A DNA stretch of 64,000 bases, from NCBI RefSeq assembly GCF_003583725.1, contig NZ_QXTF01000002.1, forward strand, positions 310,001 to 374,000, read 5' to 3'. A model generated the notes under the pieces. The model was given only the letters and a program-made list of their open reading frames with translations, did not search any database and was not told the origin of the DNA. Within the stretch, counting starts at the first letter, position 1; each line of letters starts with the position of its first letter. This document shows positions 8,648 to 17,238 of the stretch, piece after piece. Origin of the DNA: Sphingomonas edaphi. GTDB taxonomy: Bacteria > Pseudomonadota > Alphaproteobacteria > Sphingomonadales > Sphingomonadaceae. The position numbers and the translations under genes are program-made.

Positions 8648-9133
8648 TTAATTAACCAGCTTTAGAGTGACCGCGTCATGCTTCGTTCCATCGGCGCCGC
8701 TGTAATAGTTGCGGCGGCGACCGGCGGGCCTGAACCCTGCTGCGGAGTACAATGCAATTGCCGGGTTATTGTCGCGGACCTCTAGATGAAGCGTCTCGGC
8801 CCCAGCCTGTCGCGCCTGCTCGATAAAGTGCATCAGCAGTGCCTGGCCGACGCCGCGACGCTGGGAGGACGGATTGACGGCGATCAGCAGCAACTCCGCC
8901 TCGTCAGCGATGGTCCGCGCCAGCGCGAAGCCGAGCGCGCTCTCGTCATCATCTTCGGCGAGGGTGAGGGTCACGCCAGCCATCGGTAGGATTCCGGCGC
9001 ATTGCGATCGAGTCCACGCCTCGCCGAAACAGGGCTGGAAGGCCGCCATCATGACCCGCATCACATCGTCCAGGTCATCCACGCCCCCCGGCCGCAACCG
9101 GCAGGCCGGTGGCCGGTGAGCGGGCGTCGCCAT
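8648..9133 (-). CDS. rimI: GNAT N-acetyltransferase, RimI-like
   Basis: A 161-residue GNAT-fold acetyltransferase. The acetyl-CoA loop is visible as NPSSQRRGVGQALLMHFIEQA, and the terminal part has LEVRDNNPAIALYSAAGFRPAGRRRNYY, a very RimI-like C-terminus. RimI acetylates the N-terminal alanine of ribosomal protein S18 in E. coli. Its position one base overlapping tsaB (TGATGG) is the classic tsaB-rimI arrangement and supports the name. The 20-residue N-terminal extension before the GNAT core is not diagnostic. Confidence 0.88.
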   Translation of the reverse strand: MATPAHRPPACRLRPGGVDDLDDVMRVMMAAFQPCFGEAWTRSQCAGILPMAGVTLTLAEDDDESALGFALARTIADEAELLLIAVNPSSQRRGVGQALLMHFIEQARQAGAETLHLEVRDNNPAIALYSAAGFRPAGRRRNYYSGADGTKHDAVTLKLVN

Positions 9134-9744
9134 CAGGCCGCTTTTGGCCGGGCATCAGGAGCCCGGATGTAAACGGGTTTGCAGTCCATGGCCCGAAGCA
9201 GGTCGGGCAGTCGCATTGCTCGACTGGCGGAGGGTAGAAGATGCAACGCCTCACCAGTTCCCCGTGCATCGACAAGCGCTTGTGCGCCGCTGCCGACGAT
9301 TAGCGGCCCGCTAACCGTCCTTGCCGCTTCGGCGGGGGGCAGGCTGGCAATGCCGCCGGTCGGGATGAGCGTTCTGCGGTCGAAGGATTGGACAAACAAC
9401 TCGCCATGCCCGCCGGATACCGCGGCGGTAATAAGGCCGTCGCCCGGTGGCGCCGAAGCGGCAAGCAGCGCCAGGCTGTTCATGCCCGATAGCGGGATAC
9501 TCCAGCCGATGGCGAGCCCGTGCGAAGCTGCAATGCCGACGCGGAGACCGGTGAAGCTGCCGGGGCCGACTCCGACCAAAAGGCGACTCGGGACATGGCC
9601 GTCGAGCATCTCGGCGATCAGCGGTACTAGCCGTTCGGCGTGACCCCGGCCGATTTCCTCATCACGCGATGCGACGATGGTTCCGTCGGGCAACAGCAGC
9701 GCGGCGGTGCAAGCAGCGGTCGATGTGTCCAGGGCGAGGATCAA
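9133..9744 (-). CDS. tsaB: tRNA threonylcarbamoyladenosine biosynthesis protein TsaB
   Basis: TsaB (YeaZ) is the scaffolding partner of TsaD in making t6A37 of ANN-decoding tRNAs. The actin-like fold shows as MILALDTSTAACTAAL at the N-terminus and GVGPGSFTGLRVGIAASHGL near residue 60. I chose a TTG start at 9744: a good Shine-Dalgarno (AAAGGAG) lies eight bases upstream, and the protein then begins exactly where family members do. A longer ATG start at 9780 would add twelve unconserved residues. It overlaps rimI by one base. Confidence 0.92.
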   Translation of the reverse strand: MILALDTSTAACTAALLLPDGTIVASRDEEIGRGHAERLVPLIAEMLDGHVPSRLLVGVGPGSFTGLRVGIAASHGLAIGWSIPLSGMNSLALLAASAPPGDGLITAAVSGGHGELFVQSFDRRTLIPTGGIASLPPAEAARTVSGPLIVGSGAQALVDARGTGEALHLLPSASRAMRLPDLLRAMDCKPVYIRAPDARPKAA

Positions 9745-9816
9745 GAGCCCGGCTCCTTTTACGTGCCAACAAGGAGGCACAAGCGCCGGTTCTCGGCAAG
9801 AAAAAAAGGAATGAAG

Positions 9817-10395
9817 TCAGACGGCTTCGATTGTCTCGACCTCGGGCACATAATGTTTGATCAGGCTTTCGACACCGCGCTTCAGTGTGACGGTCGAGGA
9901 GGGACATCCCGAGCAGGCGCCCTGCATTTCGAGGAAAAGTTTGCCGTCCTTGTAACCGCGATAGACAATGTCGCCGCCGTCCTGCGCGACGGCCGGGCGG
10001 ACCCGCGTTTCCAGCAGCTCTTTGATCTGGTCGATGATATCGGAGTCGGCCGGGTCTTCTTCGAACGAAAGGGCAGCGTCCGGCGCAACCTCGATGCCGG
10101 CCGCCGTGCCGGGTTTAAACAACGGGGCATCTAGCAGGAAATGGTCGAGTAGGACCGACAGCACATCCGCTTCCAGGTTGGTCCATTCAACCGTGGGCGC
10201 GGCGGACACGGACACGAAGTCGCGCCCGAAATAGACGCCGTCGACTTGGCCCGTGGCGAACAGCGCTTCGGCGAGAGGGCTGGCTGCGGCCGCGTCGACG
10301 TTCGGGAAGTCGCGGCCGCCATGTTCCATCACCGTGCGGCCGGGCAGGAACTTACGGGTTGCCGGGTTCGGCGTCTTTTCAATCTCGATTAGCAT
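9817..10395 (-). CDS. NifU family Fe-S cluster carrier (NfuA-like)
   Basis: A 192-residue scaffold/carrier protein for Fe-S clusters. The N-terminal half is the Nfu_N domain (EKTPNPATRKFLPGR; FATGQVDGVYFGRDFVSVS), and the C-terminal NifU domain has RVRPAVAQDGGDIVYRGY and the cluster-binding GACSGCPSS motif with C161 and C164. This domain order is typical of alphaproteobacterial and mitochondrial Nfu1 proteins. Client Fe-S enzymes in the window include MiaB, the KorB-type oxidoreductase and the Rieske oxygenase, although no direct link is shown. Confidence 0.93.
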   Translation of the reverse strand: MLIEIEKTPNPATRKFLPGRTVMEHGGRDFPNVDAAAASPLAEALFATGQVDGVYFGRDFVSVSAAPTVEWTNLEADVLSVLLDHFLLDAPLFKPGTAAGIEVAPDAALSFEEDPADSDIIDQIKELLETRVRPAVAQDGGDIVYRGYKDGKLFLEMQGACSGCPSSTVTLKRGVESLIKHYVPEVETIEAV

Positions 10396-10465
10396 GGGCG
10401 CGATGTGGTCCTTCGTTCGCTCGCGATCAAGCGTCCGACAGATCGCTTGCTGGCAAAGCTTCGCT

Positions 10466-11365
10466 TCACTCGCCCGGCACTTCCCAGCTATCGTCGATCA
10501 TCTTGATTAGTGCGGAGAAATCCTTGCCCGCGCCCCCCCGGTCGACGAAGCGTTGATAGAGTTCTTCTGCCTCGCCACCCATCGGTGTGTAGGCACCGGC
10601 GGCCTGCGCGGCTTCCATCGCCAGCTTCAGGTCCTTTAGCATCAACGCGGCGGCGAACCCGCCTTCGTAATTGCGATCTGCTGGGGTCTCGGGACCCACG
10701 CCGGGGACAGGGCAATAGCTGGTCATGGACCAACTCTGGCCGCTGGCCTTGGACGAAATGTCGAAAAAGGTTTGCGGGTCGAGGCCCAGCTTCTGCGCCA
10801 GCACAAATGCTTCGCAGGTGCCGGCCATCGTGACGCCCAGCAACATGTTGTTGACGATTTTCGCCGCCTGACCCGCGCCCGGGCCGCCGGCGTGGATCAC
10901 CGCCTTGCCCATCTTTTCGAGGTAGGGGCTGGCCTTGGTGAACGCTTCGTCGCTGCCGCCGACCATGAAGGTCAGCGTTCCGCCTTCCGCAGCCGCGATG
11001 CCGCCGCTGACCGGCGCATCGACCATCGTGAATCCGGCAAACGCCGCCTCGTCCTCGACCTTCTTGGCTGTAGCGACGTCGATGGTCGAGCAGTCCATCA
11101 GGATCGCGTCCTTGGGCGCGTTTAGGAGGACATTGGTCCGGAAGACCTCAGCGACATGCTTACCAGCCGGGAGCATTGTGACGACTGCATCCACGCCCTG
11201 GACGGCCTGCTCCGCGCTTTCCGCCACGGTGCAGCCATTGGCTGCCGCGCGCGCCAGTGCATCCTGGCTCAGGTCGAACGCCATGACCTCATGCCCCGCC
11301 TTGACGAGGTTTGCGGCCATCCCGCCGCCCATGTTGCCGAGCCCTATGAATGCGACGCGTGCCAT
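10466..11365 (-). CDS. mmsB: 3-hydroxyisobutyrate dehydrogenase
   Basis: This enzyme oxidises 3-hydroxyisobutyrate to methylmalonate semialdehyde with NAD+, the penultimate step of valine degradation. The N-terminal Rossmann motif GLGNMGGGMAANLVKAGHEV starts at residue 7, VDAPVSGGIAAAEGGTLTFM is the substrate-binding signature, and the catalytic lysine lies in GAGQAAKIVNNMLLG. The 299-residue length matches MmsB. It is the last gene of the run acyl-CoA dehydrogenase, PHA synthase, 3-hydroxyisobutyryl-CoA hydrolase, enoyl-CoA hydratase, mmsB, and its product is the substrate of MmsA at 17239. Confidence 0.95.
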   Translation of the reverse strand: MARVAFIGLGNMGGGMAANLVKAGHEVMAFDLSQDALARAAANGCTVAESAEQAVQGVDAVVTMLPAGKHVAEVFRTNVLLNAPKDAILMDCSTIDVATAKKVEDEAAFAGFTMVDAPVSGGIAAAEGGTLTFMVGGSDEAFTKASPYLEKMGKAVIHAGGPGAGQAAKIVNNMLLGVTMAGTCEAFVLAQKLGLDPQTFFDISSKASGQSWSMTSYCPVPGVGPETPADRNYEGGFAAALMLKDLKLAMEAAQAAGAYTPMGGEAEELYQRFVDRGGAGKDFSALIKMIDDSWEVPGE

Positions 11366-11378
11366 TGCCCGATACTCC

Positions 11379-12155
11379 TTACTTGCCGGTCCAATTGCCC
11401 GGGCGCTTTTCGACGAAGGCGGTCATGCCTTCCTTCTGGTCTTCAGTGCCGAACAGGCCGTGGAACAGGCGCCGTTCGAAGTTGATGCCCTGCGCTAGGG
11501 TCATTTCGAAGGCGGCGTTGACCATTTCCTTGTTGGCGATGGCCGCGAGCGGCGCCATCCCCGCGATCGCTTCGGCTGTCTTTATCGCCTCGTCCATCAG
11601 GTCGGCGGCGGGCACGACCTTCGCGACCAGTCCGCTGCGCTCCGCCTCTTCCGCGCCCATCATCCGGCCGGTCAGGCACATTTCCATCGCCTTGGCCTTG
11701 CCAACGGCCCATGTCAGCCGCTGCGACCCGCCCATGCCCGGAGTGACGCCCAGCTTGATTTCGGGCTGGCCGAACTTGGCGCTATCGGCGGCGATAATGA
11801 AATCGGCCATCATGGCGACCTCACAGCCGCCACCTAGCGCGAAGCCCGCCACCGCCGCGATCCACGGCTTACGTGTCCGGGTGACCTGTTCCCAGCCACC
11901 GAAGAAGTTGGATGCATACATCTGGGCGAAGCCCTGTGCCTGCATCTCTTTGATATCGGCGCCCGCCGCGAACGCCTTTTCACTGCCCGTCAGGACGAGG
12001 CAGCGCTGTGAGGCGTCGGCGTCATACGCGGCGAAGGCGTCGATCAGTTCCTGCAGGACCGTCGAATTGAGCGCATTCAGCGCCTGCGGGCGGTTCAGCG
12101 TGACCAGCGTCACCGCCCCGCGCTGTTCGACCAGGATGGTTTCGTACTGGCTCAT
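11379..12155 (-). CDS. Enoyl-CoA hydratase
   Basis: A 258-residue crotonase-family enzyme, here most likely hydrating methacrylyl-CoA to 3-hydroxyisobutyryl-CoA in valine breakdown. [12 protein letters not shown] forms the first oxyanion-hole segment. The two catalytic glutamates sit where expected, in [17 protein letters not shown] and in [20 protein letters not shown]. It lies 13 bases upstream of mmsB and 9 bases downstream of the hydrolase gene. The operon context points to valine, but short-chain enoyl-CoA hydratases are broad in substrate, so a general beta-oxidation role is possible too. Confidence 0.93.
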   Translation of the reverse strand: MSQYETILVEQRGAVTLVTLNRPQALNALNSTVLQELIDAFAAYDADASQRCLVLTGSEKAFAAGADIKEMQAQGFAQMYASNFFGGWEQVTRTRKPWIAAVAGFALGGGCEVAMMADFIIAADSAKFGQPEIKLGVTPGMGGSQRLTWAVGKAKAMEMCLTGRMMGAEEAERSGLVAKVVPAADLMDEAIKTAEAIAGMAPLAAIANKEMVNAAFEMTLAQGINFERRLFHGLFGTEDQKEGMTAFVEKRPGNWTGK

Positions 12156-12164
12156 ACCTGCTCC

Positions 12165-13241
12165 TTAAAAATCGAAGGGCCGCCATTCTTCCTCGGGGGG
12201 AAGCGGCTCGAAAAATTGCGCCACGTCCCGGTCGCCGATGGCTTCGGGGCGGGTGGGGTGCCAGTTGGGCTTGTTGTCCTTGTCGATCAGTAGGGCGCGG
12301 ACGCCCTCTTTGAAGTCGGGATGATGGATCAGGCGAACCATGATCCCATATTCCATCCGCATCTCGTCGACGAAGTGGAGCTGGTAGGGGCTTTCCTGAA
12401 GCAGTTTCAGGCTGACTTTACAGGCCATCGGCGACTTGGCGCGGATCGTCGCCGCTTCCTTAATCGCCCATTCGTCACCCTCGGCTGCGCCTTCATCGAG
12501 CGCGTCCAATATATCTTCGAGTCGGTCGGAAGCAAAATAGCGGTCGACCTTGGCGAGGTTGGAGGTGATCCGCGCGGGCGGTACATCCTCTTCACTCAGT
12601 TCGTCGAGGATCGCTTGGACTCGGAATGGCTGGGCCATGATCCGCTCTTTGGCTTCTTCCAGTCGGTCGGAGGGAATGTAATGGGTCGCAAGCCGCAGCT
12701 TCAGGCACTCCGCACCGTCCAGCCGCGCGCCGGTCAGCGCCAAGAACTGAGCCAGCCGCCCGCGCAGCCGCGACAAATAGCGCCCGCCGCCGACGTCCGG
12801 GAAAATGCCAATCGTCGTTTCGGGCATGGCCAACATCGTTCGCTCGGTCGCGACCCGGAATCGGCAGGGGCAGGCGATGCCGACGCCACCGCCCATGGTG
12901 ATGCCGTCCATGAACGCCACGCCCGGCTTAGGATAGGTATATTCGAGGTGGTTGAGCCGATACTCGTCGAAGAAGAAGGCACGCGCAGCCGCCTCATGCC
13001 CTTCGACGTCCTGGCTGATCGTCACGACATCGCCGCCCGCGCAAAAGCCGCGGCCCTCGGCATGGTCGATCAGGATGATGCGGACGTCGGGATCGTCGCG
13101 CCATTCAATCAGCGCCTGCGCCATGTCGCGCACCATCTGGCGGTTGAGGCTGTGTAGCGCCTTGGGACGATTGAGGCGAAGACGGCCGGCAAGGCCTTCC
13201 TTGGTGGTCAGTACGTCGCTCACGGTCGTCATCGAATCCAT
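12165..13241 (-). CDS. 3-hydroxyisobutyryl-CoA hydrolase
   Basis: This crotonase-superfamily thioesterase releases CoA from 3-hydroxyisobutyryl-CoA, a committed step peculiar to valine catabolism. The 358-residue length exceeds a simple hydratase because of the C-terminal extension typical of HIBCH (DFKEGVRALLIDKDNKPNWH). Core motifs are RGFCAGGDVVTI, FMDGITMGGGVGIA and MPETTIGIFPDVGGGRYLSR, the last with the catalytic Glu and Asp region. Its start codon is adjacent to the phaC stop, so the two are co-transcribed and probably translationally linked. Confidence 0.94.
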   Translation of the reverse strand: MDSMTTVSDVLTTKEGLAGRLRLNRPKALHSLNRQMVRDMAQALIEWRDDPDVRIILIDHAEGRGFCAGGDVVTISQDVEGHEAAARAFFFDEYRLNHLEYTYPKPGVAFMDGITMGGGVGIACPCRFRVATERTMLAMPETTIGIFPDVGGGRYLSRLRGRLAQFLALTGARLDGAECLKLRLATHYIPSDRLEEAKERIMAQPFRVQAILDELSEEDVPPARITSNLAKVDRYFASDRLEDILDALDEGAAEGDEWAIKEAATIRAKSPMACKVSLKLLQESPYQLHFVDEMRMEYGIMVRLIHHPDFKEGVRALLIDKDNKPNWHPTRPEAIGDRDVAQFFEPLPPEEEWRPFDF

Positions 13242-14924
13242 TTAGGGCATCATCGCGTAGCGGCCCGGCGCGGGTTCGATCCCGTCGGCGATGGCGCGCG
13301 CTGCGACCTTTTTGCTTGATCCATGGTCGTTCAACCATCCAGTCCAATGCGGCCACCAGCTTCCTTCATGCCGCGTAGCTCCGGACAGCCATTCATTAGC
13401 GTCCACCGGCATGTCGTCGCGGGTCCAAAAGCCATGCTTGTTGGCTGCGGGCGGGTTAATCACGCCGGCATTATGGCCCGACCCGCCAAGGATGAAGTCG
13501 GCGCCGATGTCGCGTGCGCCGCGATAAACGGCTTCCCATGCCGAGACGTGGTCATCCTTCAAGGCAATAACGAGCATCGGCGTTTCGATGGCGGCAAGGT
13601 CGATCGGTACGCCGTCGACCTCGAACCCTGCCGGTTCTTTCAGCCTGTTATTGAGCAGCAGGTCACGGTTGTAGCTTTTCAGGAAGGCCGCTGGGATGCG
13701 CGCGCCGTCCTCAAACCAGTAAAGCAGGTCCGACGCCGGGGCCGGCTTGTCGAGCAGGTAATGATTGACGACGCTGGACCAGATCAGGTCGTTGGCGCGC
13801 ATCGCCGCGAACAGGCGCTGTAGCTCCAGGCTGTCGATGAAGCCCTGTCCCTCAAGATGGTCTTCCAGCGCTGCGAGGTGGCCCTCGTGGACGAATGCCG
13901 ACCAGTCGCGCATGTCACCAAAGTCGACCAGGCTCCCGATCAGCGTTGCCGAGTTGACATCCTTGCCGCGATTCTTCGCCGCAAGCCACGCGAGCGCCAT
14001 CGCGACCAAGGTCCCGCCAAGGCAGAAAGCGAACAGGTCGGGCGACGAGCCAGTGCGCTGCCGCACTTGTCCGACCGCTTCGACGATGCCTTCCAGAACA
14101 TAGTCGCCGACGCCCTTGTCTTTATGCTTCTCCGTCGGGTTAACCCAGCTGACGACGAATACGGTGCGCCCCTCGTCGACCAGCCATTTCACCAGGCTTT
14201 GACGGGGGACGAGGTCGATCATGTAGAAACGATTTACCAGTGGCGGCACGTAGAGCAGCGGCTCGGCCGCGACCTTTTCGGTTGTTGGCGTGTACTGGAT
14301 CAGCTGGAACAGGTCGTTTTCGTACACCACCTCCCCAGGCGTCGCGGCGATGGTCTTACCCTTCTCGAACGCATTCGGGTCGGTACGGCGTTGCACGATG
14401 CCCTTGCCGCCCGCCATATCCTCGATGAGGTTCGCGAAGCCCTGGACAAGGTTGGCGCCGCCAGTTTCCTTGACGCGTTTCACCACTTCCGGGTTGGTCG
14501 CGGCGAAATTGGCCGGCGAAATCGCGTTCAGATACTGGTCGAGCAAGAAGCGGACCATGGCATGTGAGCTCTCGCTCCCTTCGCCCACCGAAACCACATC
14601 GCGAAGCTGCTGCGACGCAAGGAGGTAGGCATCGCGGATGGCACGGTAGTAGGCGTCGTCCTGCCACTCGGGTGCTGCAAAGCGCCGGTCGCGGGGCTTC
14701 TCGCCCGCCTTGCCCGACAGAGCGCCAGCCCAGAAGGCGCCCCACTGCTGCGCGGCGGCGAGCTGCACTTCCATCAGATCCTGGGGCTTCATCGCCAGGC
14801 CAAGCGCAAACTCGCTGCTCGCTTGCGCGATGGCGAAGGGATCGAAGGGCAGGCTGGGCTTAACCTCGCCTTTCATCATCCTCTCTGCGGCTTCGGTCAG
14901 CCGGCGGGTCATGTCGGCAATCAC
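13242..14924 (-). CDS. phaC: Class I poly(3-hydroxyalkanoate) synthase
   Basis: PhaC polymerises (R)-3-hydroxyacyl-CoA into storage polyester on granule surfaces. The 560-residue length fits class I enzymes that work without PhaE or PhaR. The PhaC N-terminal domain (about residues 60-230) is followed by the alpha/beta-hydrolase core with the nucleophile in AFCLGGTLVA (C301), the acid in ALKDDHVSAW (D458) and the base in GGSGHNAGVINPP (H484). Unusually, it sits inside a valine-degradation operon, overlapping the upstream acyl-CoA dehydrogenase by four bases. No phaA, phaB or phasin gene is visible nearby. Confidence 0.95.
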   Translation of the reverse strand: MIADMTRRLTEAAERMMKGEVKPSLPFDPFAIAQASSEFALGLAMKPQDLMEVQLAAAQQWGAFWAGALSGKAGEKPRDRRFAAPEWQDDAYYRAIRDAYLLASQQLRDVVSVGEGSESSHAMVRFLLDQYLNAISPANFAATNPEVVKRVKETGGANLVQGFANLIEDMAGGKGIVQRRTDPNAFEKGKTIAATPGEVVYENDLFQLIQYTPTTEKVAAEPLLYVPPLVNRFYMIDLVPRQSLVKWLVDEGRTVFVVSWVNPTEKHKDKGVGDYVLEGIVEAVGQVRQRTGSSPDLFAFCLGGTLVAMALAWLAAKNRGKDVNSATLIGSLVDFGDMRDWSAFVHEGHLAALEDHLEGQGFIDSLELQRLFAAMRANDLIWSSVVNHYLLDKPAPASDLLYWFEDGARIPAAFLKSYNRDLLLNNRLKEPAGFEVDGVPIDLAAIETPMLVIALKDDHVSAWEAVYRGARDIGADFILGGSGHNAGVINPPAANKHGFWTRDDMPVDANEWLSGATRHEGSWWPHWTGWLNDHGSSKKVAARAIADGIEPAPGRYAMMP

Positions 14925-16063
14925 TGGCGGGTCAGCTCCCGCCCGACGATCATTCGCATGACTTGGTTGGTACCTTCCAGGATCGAATGGACGCGCAGAT
15001 CGCGCCAGAACCGCTCGATGGGATAATCCTGCAGATAGCCGTAGCCGCCGTGAAGCTGCAGCGCGCGGTCGACCACGCTGCTGCCGGTGTCGGTCGCCAA
15101 CCGCTTGGCCATTGCCGCGAACTTGCTCTTGTCGGGAGCATTGGCGGTAACCTTGGCGGCCGCGACGTAGAGCAGGTATCGCGCGGCCTGAAGCTCGGTT
15201 TCCATGTCAGCCAGCATGAACTGGGTATTCTGGAAATCGGAGATCGCCTTGCCGAACTGCTTGCGTTCCTTGGTATAGTTCACCGCCTCGTCGAGGCAGC
15301 GCTGCGCCCCGCCCAGCGAGCATGCACCGATGTTGAGGCGACCGCCGTCGAGACCCATCATCGCGATGCGGAAGCCTTCACCTTCACCCCCGACGCGATT
15401 TGACACGGGAACGCGTACCTCATCGAAATTTACCTGCGCGGTCGGCTGCGAATGCCAGCCCAGCTTCTTTTCGTTGGCGCCGAAGCTAACGCCCTTCATG
15501 TCCTTTTCGATGACTAGGCAGCTGATGCCCTTGGGACCGTCTTCGCCGGTGCGGACCATGGTCACATAGACTTCATTTTCGCCGCCGCCCGAGATGAAGG
15601 CCTTGGATCCCGATACGACATAATGGTCGCCGTCCGTGACCGCCCTCGTTTTCAGCGCCGCGGCGTCGGAGCCGGACGACGGCTCGGTCAGGCAATAACT
15701 TGCGATCCGTTCCATCGGGATCAGGGAGGGGAGGTATTTCTGCTTCAGCTCGTCCGATCCGAAGCGGTCGATCATCCAGCTTGCCATATTGTGGATCGAG
15801 ATGAAGGCGCTGGTCGACGGACAGCCGTAGGCCATCGCTTCCATGATCAGCGCAGCGTCCAGCCGACCAAGGCCGATGCCGCCACTTTCCTCGCTGACGT
15901 AGATCGACCCAAAGCCAAGCTCGGCTGCCTGCCGGATCGTGTCGCGCGGGAAGATATGCTTCTCGTCCCATTCGGCAGCGAACGGCGTGATCGCGTCGGC
16001 GGTGAATTTCTGCGCCATTTCCTGGATCTGGCGCTGGTCGTCGGTCAGGTCGAACTGGGTCAT
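14921..16063 (-). CDS. Acyl-CoA dehydrogenase, probable isobutyryl-CoA dehydrogenase
   Basis: A flavoenzyme of about 380 residues with all acyl-CoA dehydrogenase blocks: YCLTEPSSGSDAAALKT near the flavin, YVVSGSKAFISGGGENEVY in the middle beta-domain, and LQLHGGYGYLQDYPIERFWRD and ILEGTNQVMRMIVGREL near the C-terminus. The genes behind it (HIBCH, hydratase, mmsB) make isobutyryl-CoA the best substrate guess; it would form methacrylyl-CoA. I took the ATG at 16063, which gives the family-like start MTQFDLTDDQRQ. A GTG six codons earlier (16081) is also possible. The stop overlaps the phaC start (ATGA). Confidence 0.93.
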   Translation of the reverse strand: MTQFDLTDDQRQIQEMAQKFTADAITPFAAEWDEKHIFPRDTIRQAAELGFGSIYVSEESGGIGLGRLDAALIMEAMAYGCPSTSAFISIHNMASWMIDRFGSDELKQKYLPSLIPMERIASYCLTEPSSGSDAAALKTRAVTDGDHYVVSGSKAFISGGGENEVYVTMVRTGEDGPKGISCLVIEKDMKGVSFGANEKKLGWHSQPTAQVNFDEVRVPVSNRVGGEGEGFRIAMMGLDGGRLNIGACSLGGAQRCLDEAVNYTKERKQFGKAISDFQNTQFMLADMETELQAARYLLYVAAAKVTANAPDKSKFAAMAKRLATDTGSSVVDRALQLHGGYGYLQDYPIERFWRDLRVHSILEGTNQVMRMIVGRELTRQ

Positions 16064-16104
16064 GGTGGCGGCGCCTAGCACCCCAATCCCGGGCGTTCCA
16101 GTGG

Positions 16105-16668
16105 CTAGCCGCCGGTCCGTGTGCAGCGGCGATAACGCAACGTCCCGCCGTCCACCTGCCGGATGAGGACGTTACTGCTGCCGGTCAGCGAAAGTTCCTC
16201 TGTCGCTGACCAGCGGCCGCGATCTCCCTCGTAATTGAAGGTACCGACATAGCGTTCAGGAAAATTGCCGAGCGTCTGGATCAGGCGGCCTTGCCCCTCG
16301 GGCAGGCCAAGCATTCCGCCGCTGATTTCCAGAGCCATCGATCCAGGGCGGCGCGGGCTTATGCAATCGTCCACCGACATACCCCAGCGTCCACGGAAAG
16401 CCTGCGGGATCGGGGTGGCGCCGGCCTGCATTTCATCCTCCGGCGCAAGCTCGTCACGCTCGCCCAGCTCGTTGCTGAGGTCGGCGGTCTCGTTGGCGAC
16501 GGGTTCTGACGCGGGGGCAGGCTCAGGATCGTTGCTCAGTGCGACCTCCGGCAGCTCGCTCGCCGATTGCGACCGCTCGATCGCTTCGGGAGTCAGCTTG
16601 TCCTCATCGCTCGGCGACCCGCAGGCCGCCAGGCAAACCGCCAGCGTCAGGATGATCCCCCGTCTCAC
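16105..16668 (-). CDS. Lipoprotein of unknown function
   Basis: A 187-residue protein with a clear lipoprotein signal: MRRGIILTLAVCLAACG, lipobox LAAC. A Ser/Glu/Pro-rich linker follows (about residues 20-90), then a compact C-terminal domain starting at FRGRWGMSVDDC. That domain shares the pattern RGRWGM...DC and a following short beta-rich stretch with the next gene upstream (16671-17204), so the two look like tandem paralogues. They are three bases apart. Location is probably the inner leaflet of the outer membrane or the periplasm. No function can be assigned from motifs. Confidence 0.8.
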   Translation of the reverse strand: MRRGIILTLAVCLAACGSPSDEDKLTPEAIERSQSASELPEVALSNDPEPAPASEPVANETADLSNELGERDELAPEDEMQAGATPIPQAFRGRWGMSVDDCISPRRPGSMALEISGGMLGLPEGQGRLIQTLGNFPERYVGTFNYEGDRGRWSATEELSLTGSSNVLIRQVDGGTLRYRRCTRTGG

Positions 16669-16670
16669 CG

Positions 16671-17204
16671 TCAGGAGCAGCGCTTATAGGTGAAATTGCC
16701 TTCCGCTTCGGCGCGCTTCAGCGTCTCACCGGTGCGGGTGAAGGTCATGATCTTTTCCCACGTCTGGCCTTCGCCGGTGAAACCGAACAGGCCCGAAAAG
16801 CTTGTCGCGATGGCCGGACGCTGTTCCTTCAACGTTGCCGTGGATTCGTAGAAGCGGATGCTCTTCTCACCGATGGTCATCAGGCCCTTGGCATCGCTCC
16901 GGCCCTGTTCGCAGTCAGCCGCGACCATGCCCCACCGGCCGCGATATTGGCTGGGGATCAGCGACGCTTCGGGCGTTCCCGGCGGCGACGGCTGCTCGGA
17001 TCTGGCGTCGTCCGCTTCGTTCAGCGAACCGTGCGCATCGTCGGGCGTCCCGGCCGATTCGTCGGGCGGCAGGGTTTCGGGGTCGGCGGAGGCGGCAGCG
17101 TTGGTTTCGTCGATTGCAATATTTTCGTCGGTGGACGTTTGTTGGCAGGCGACGAGTGCGAACGCCAGCAGTGCGGCGGGGAGGAGGGCGTTGGTCAGTT
17201 TCAT
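16671..17204 (-). CDS. Lipoprotein of unknown function, paralogue of the adjacent gene
   Basis: This 177-residue protein has a signal peptide and lipobox (MKLTNALLPAALLAFALVAC), an acidic linker rich in Asp, Glu, Ser and Pro (about residues 22-80), and a C-terminal domain beginning YRGRWGMVAADCEQG. The RGRWGM...DC signature is shared with the neighbour at 16105-16668, and both domains end with a Cys-containing Y-x-RC motif (YKRCS here, YRRCT there). The paired cysteines suggest a disulphide-stabilised periplasmic fold. It lies between mmsA and the valine operon, but nothing links it to that pathway. Confidence 0.8.
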   Translation of the reverse strand: MKLTNALLPAALLAFALVACQQTSTDENIAIDETNAAASADPETLPPDESAGTPDDAHGSLNEADDARSEQPSPPGTPEASLIPSQYRGRWGMVAADCEQGRSDAKGLMTIGEKSIRFYESTATLKEQRPAIATSFSGLFGFTGEGQTWEKIMTFTRTGETLKRAEAEGNFTYKRCS

Positions 17205-17238
17205 GTCGAACTAACGTCCTACCTCCCTGTGCGTTGCG

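Noticed and set aside
12321-13157. Plus-strand frame opposite the HIBCH gene
   Set aside because: It is antisense to a gene with complete catalytic motifs; composition is typical of a shadow frame.
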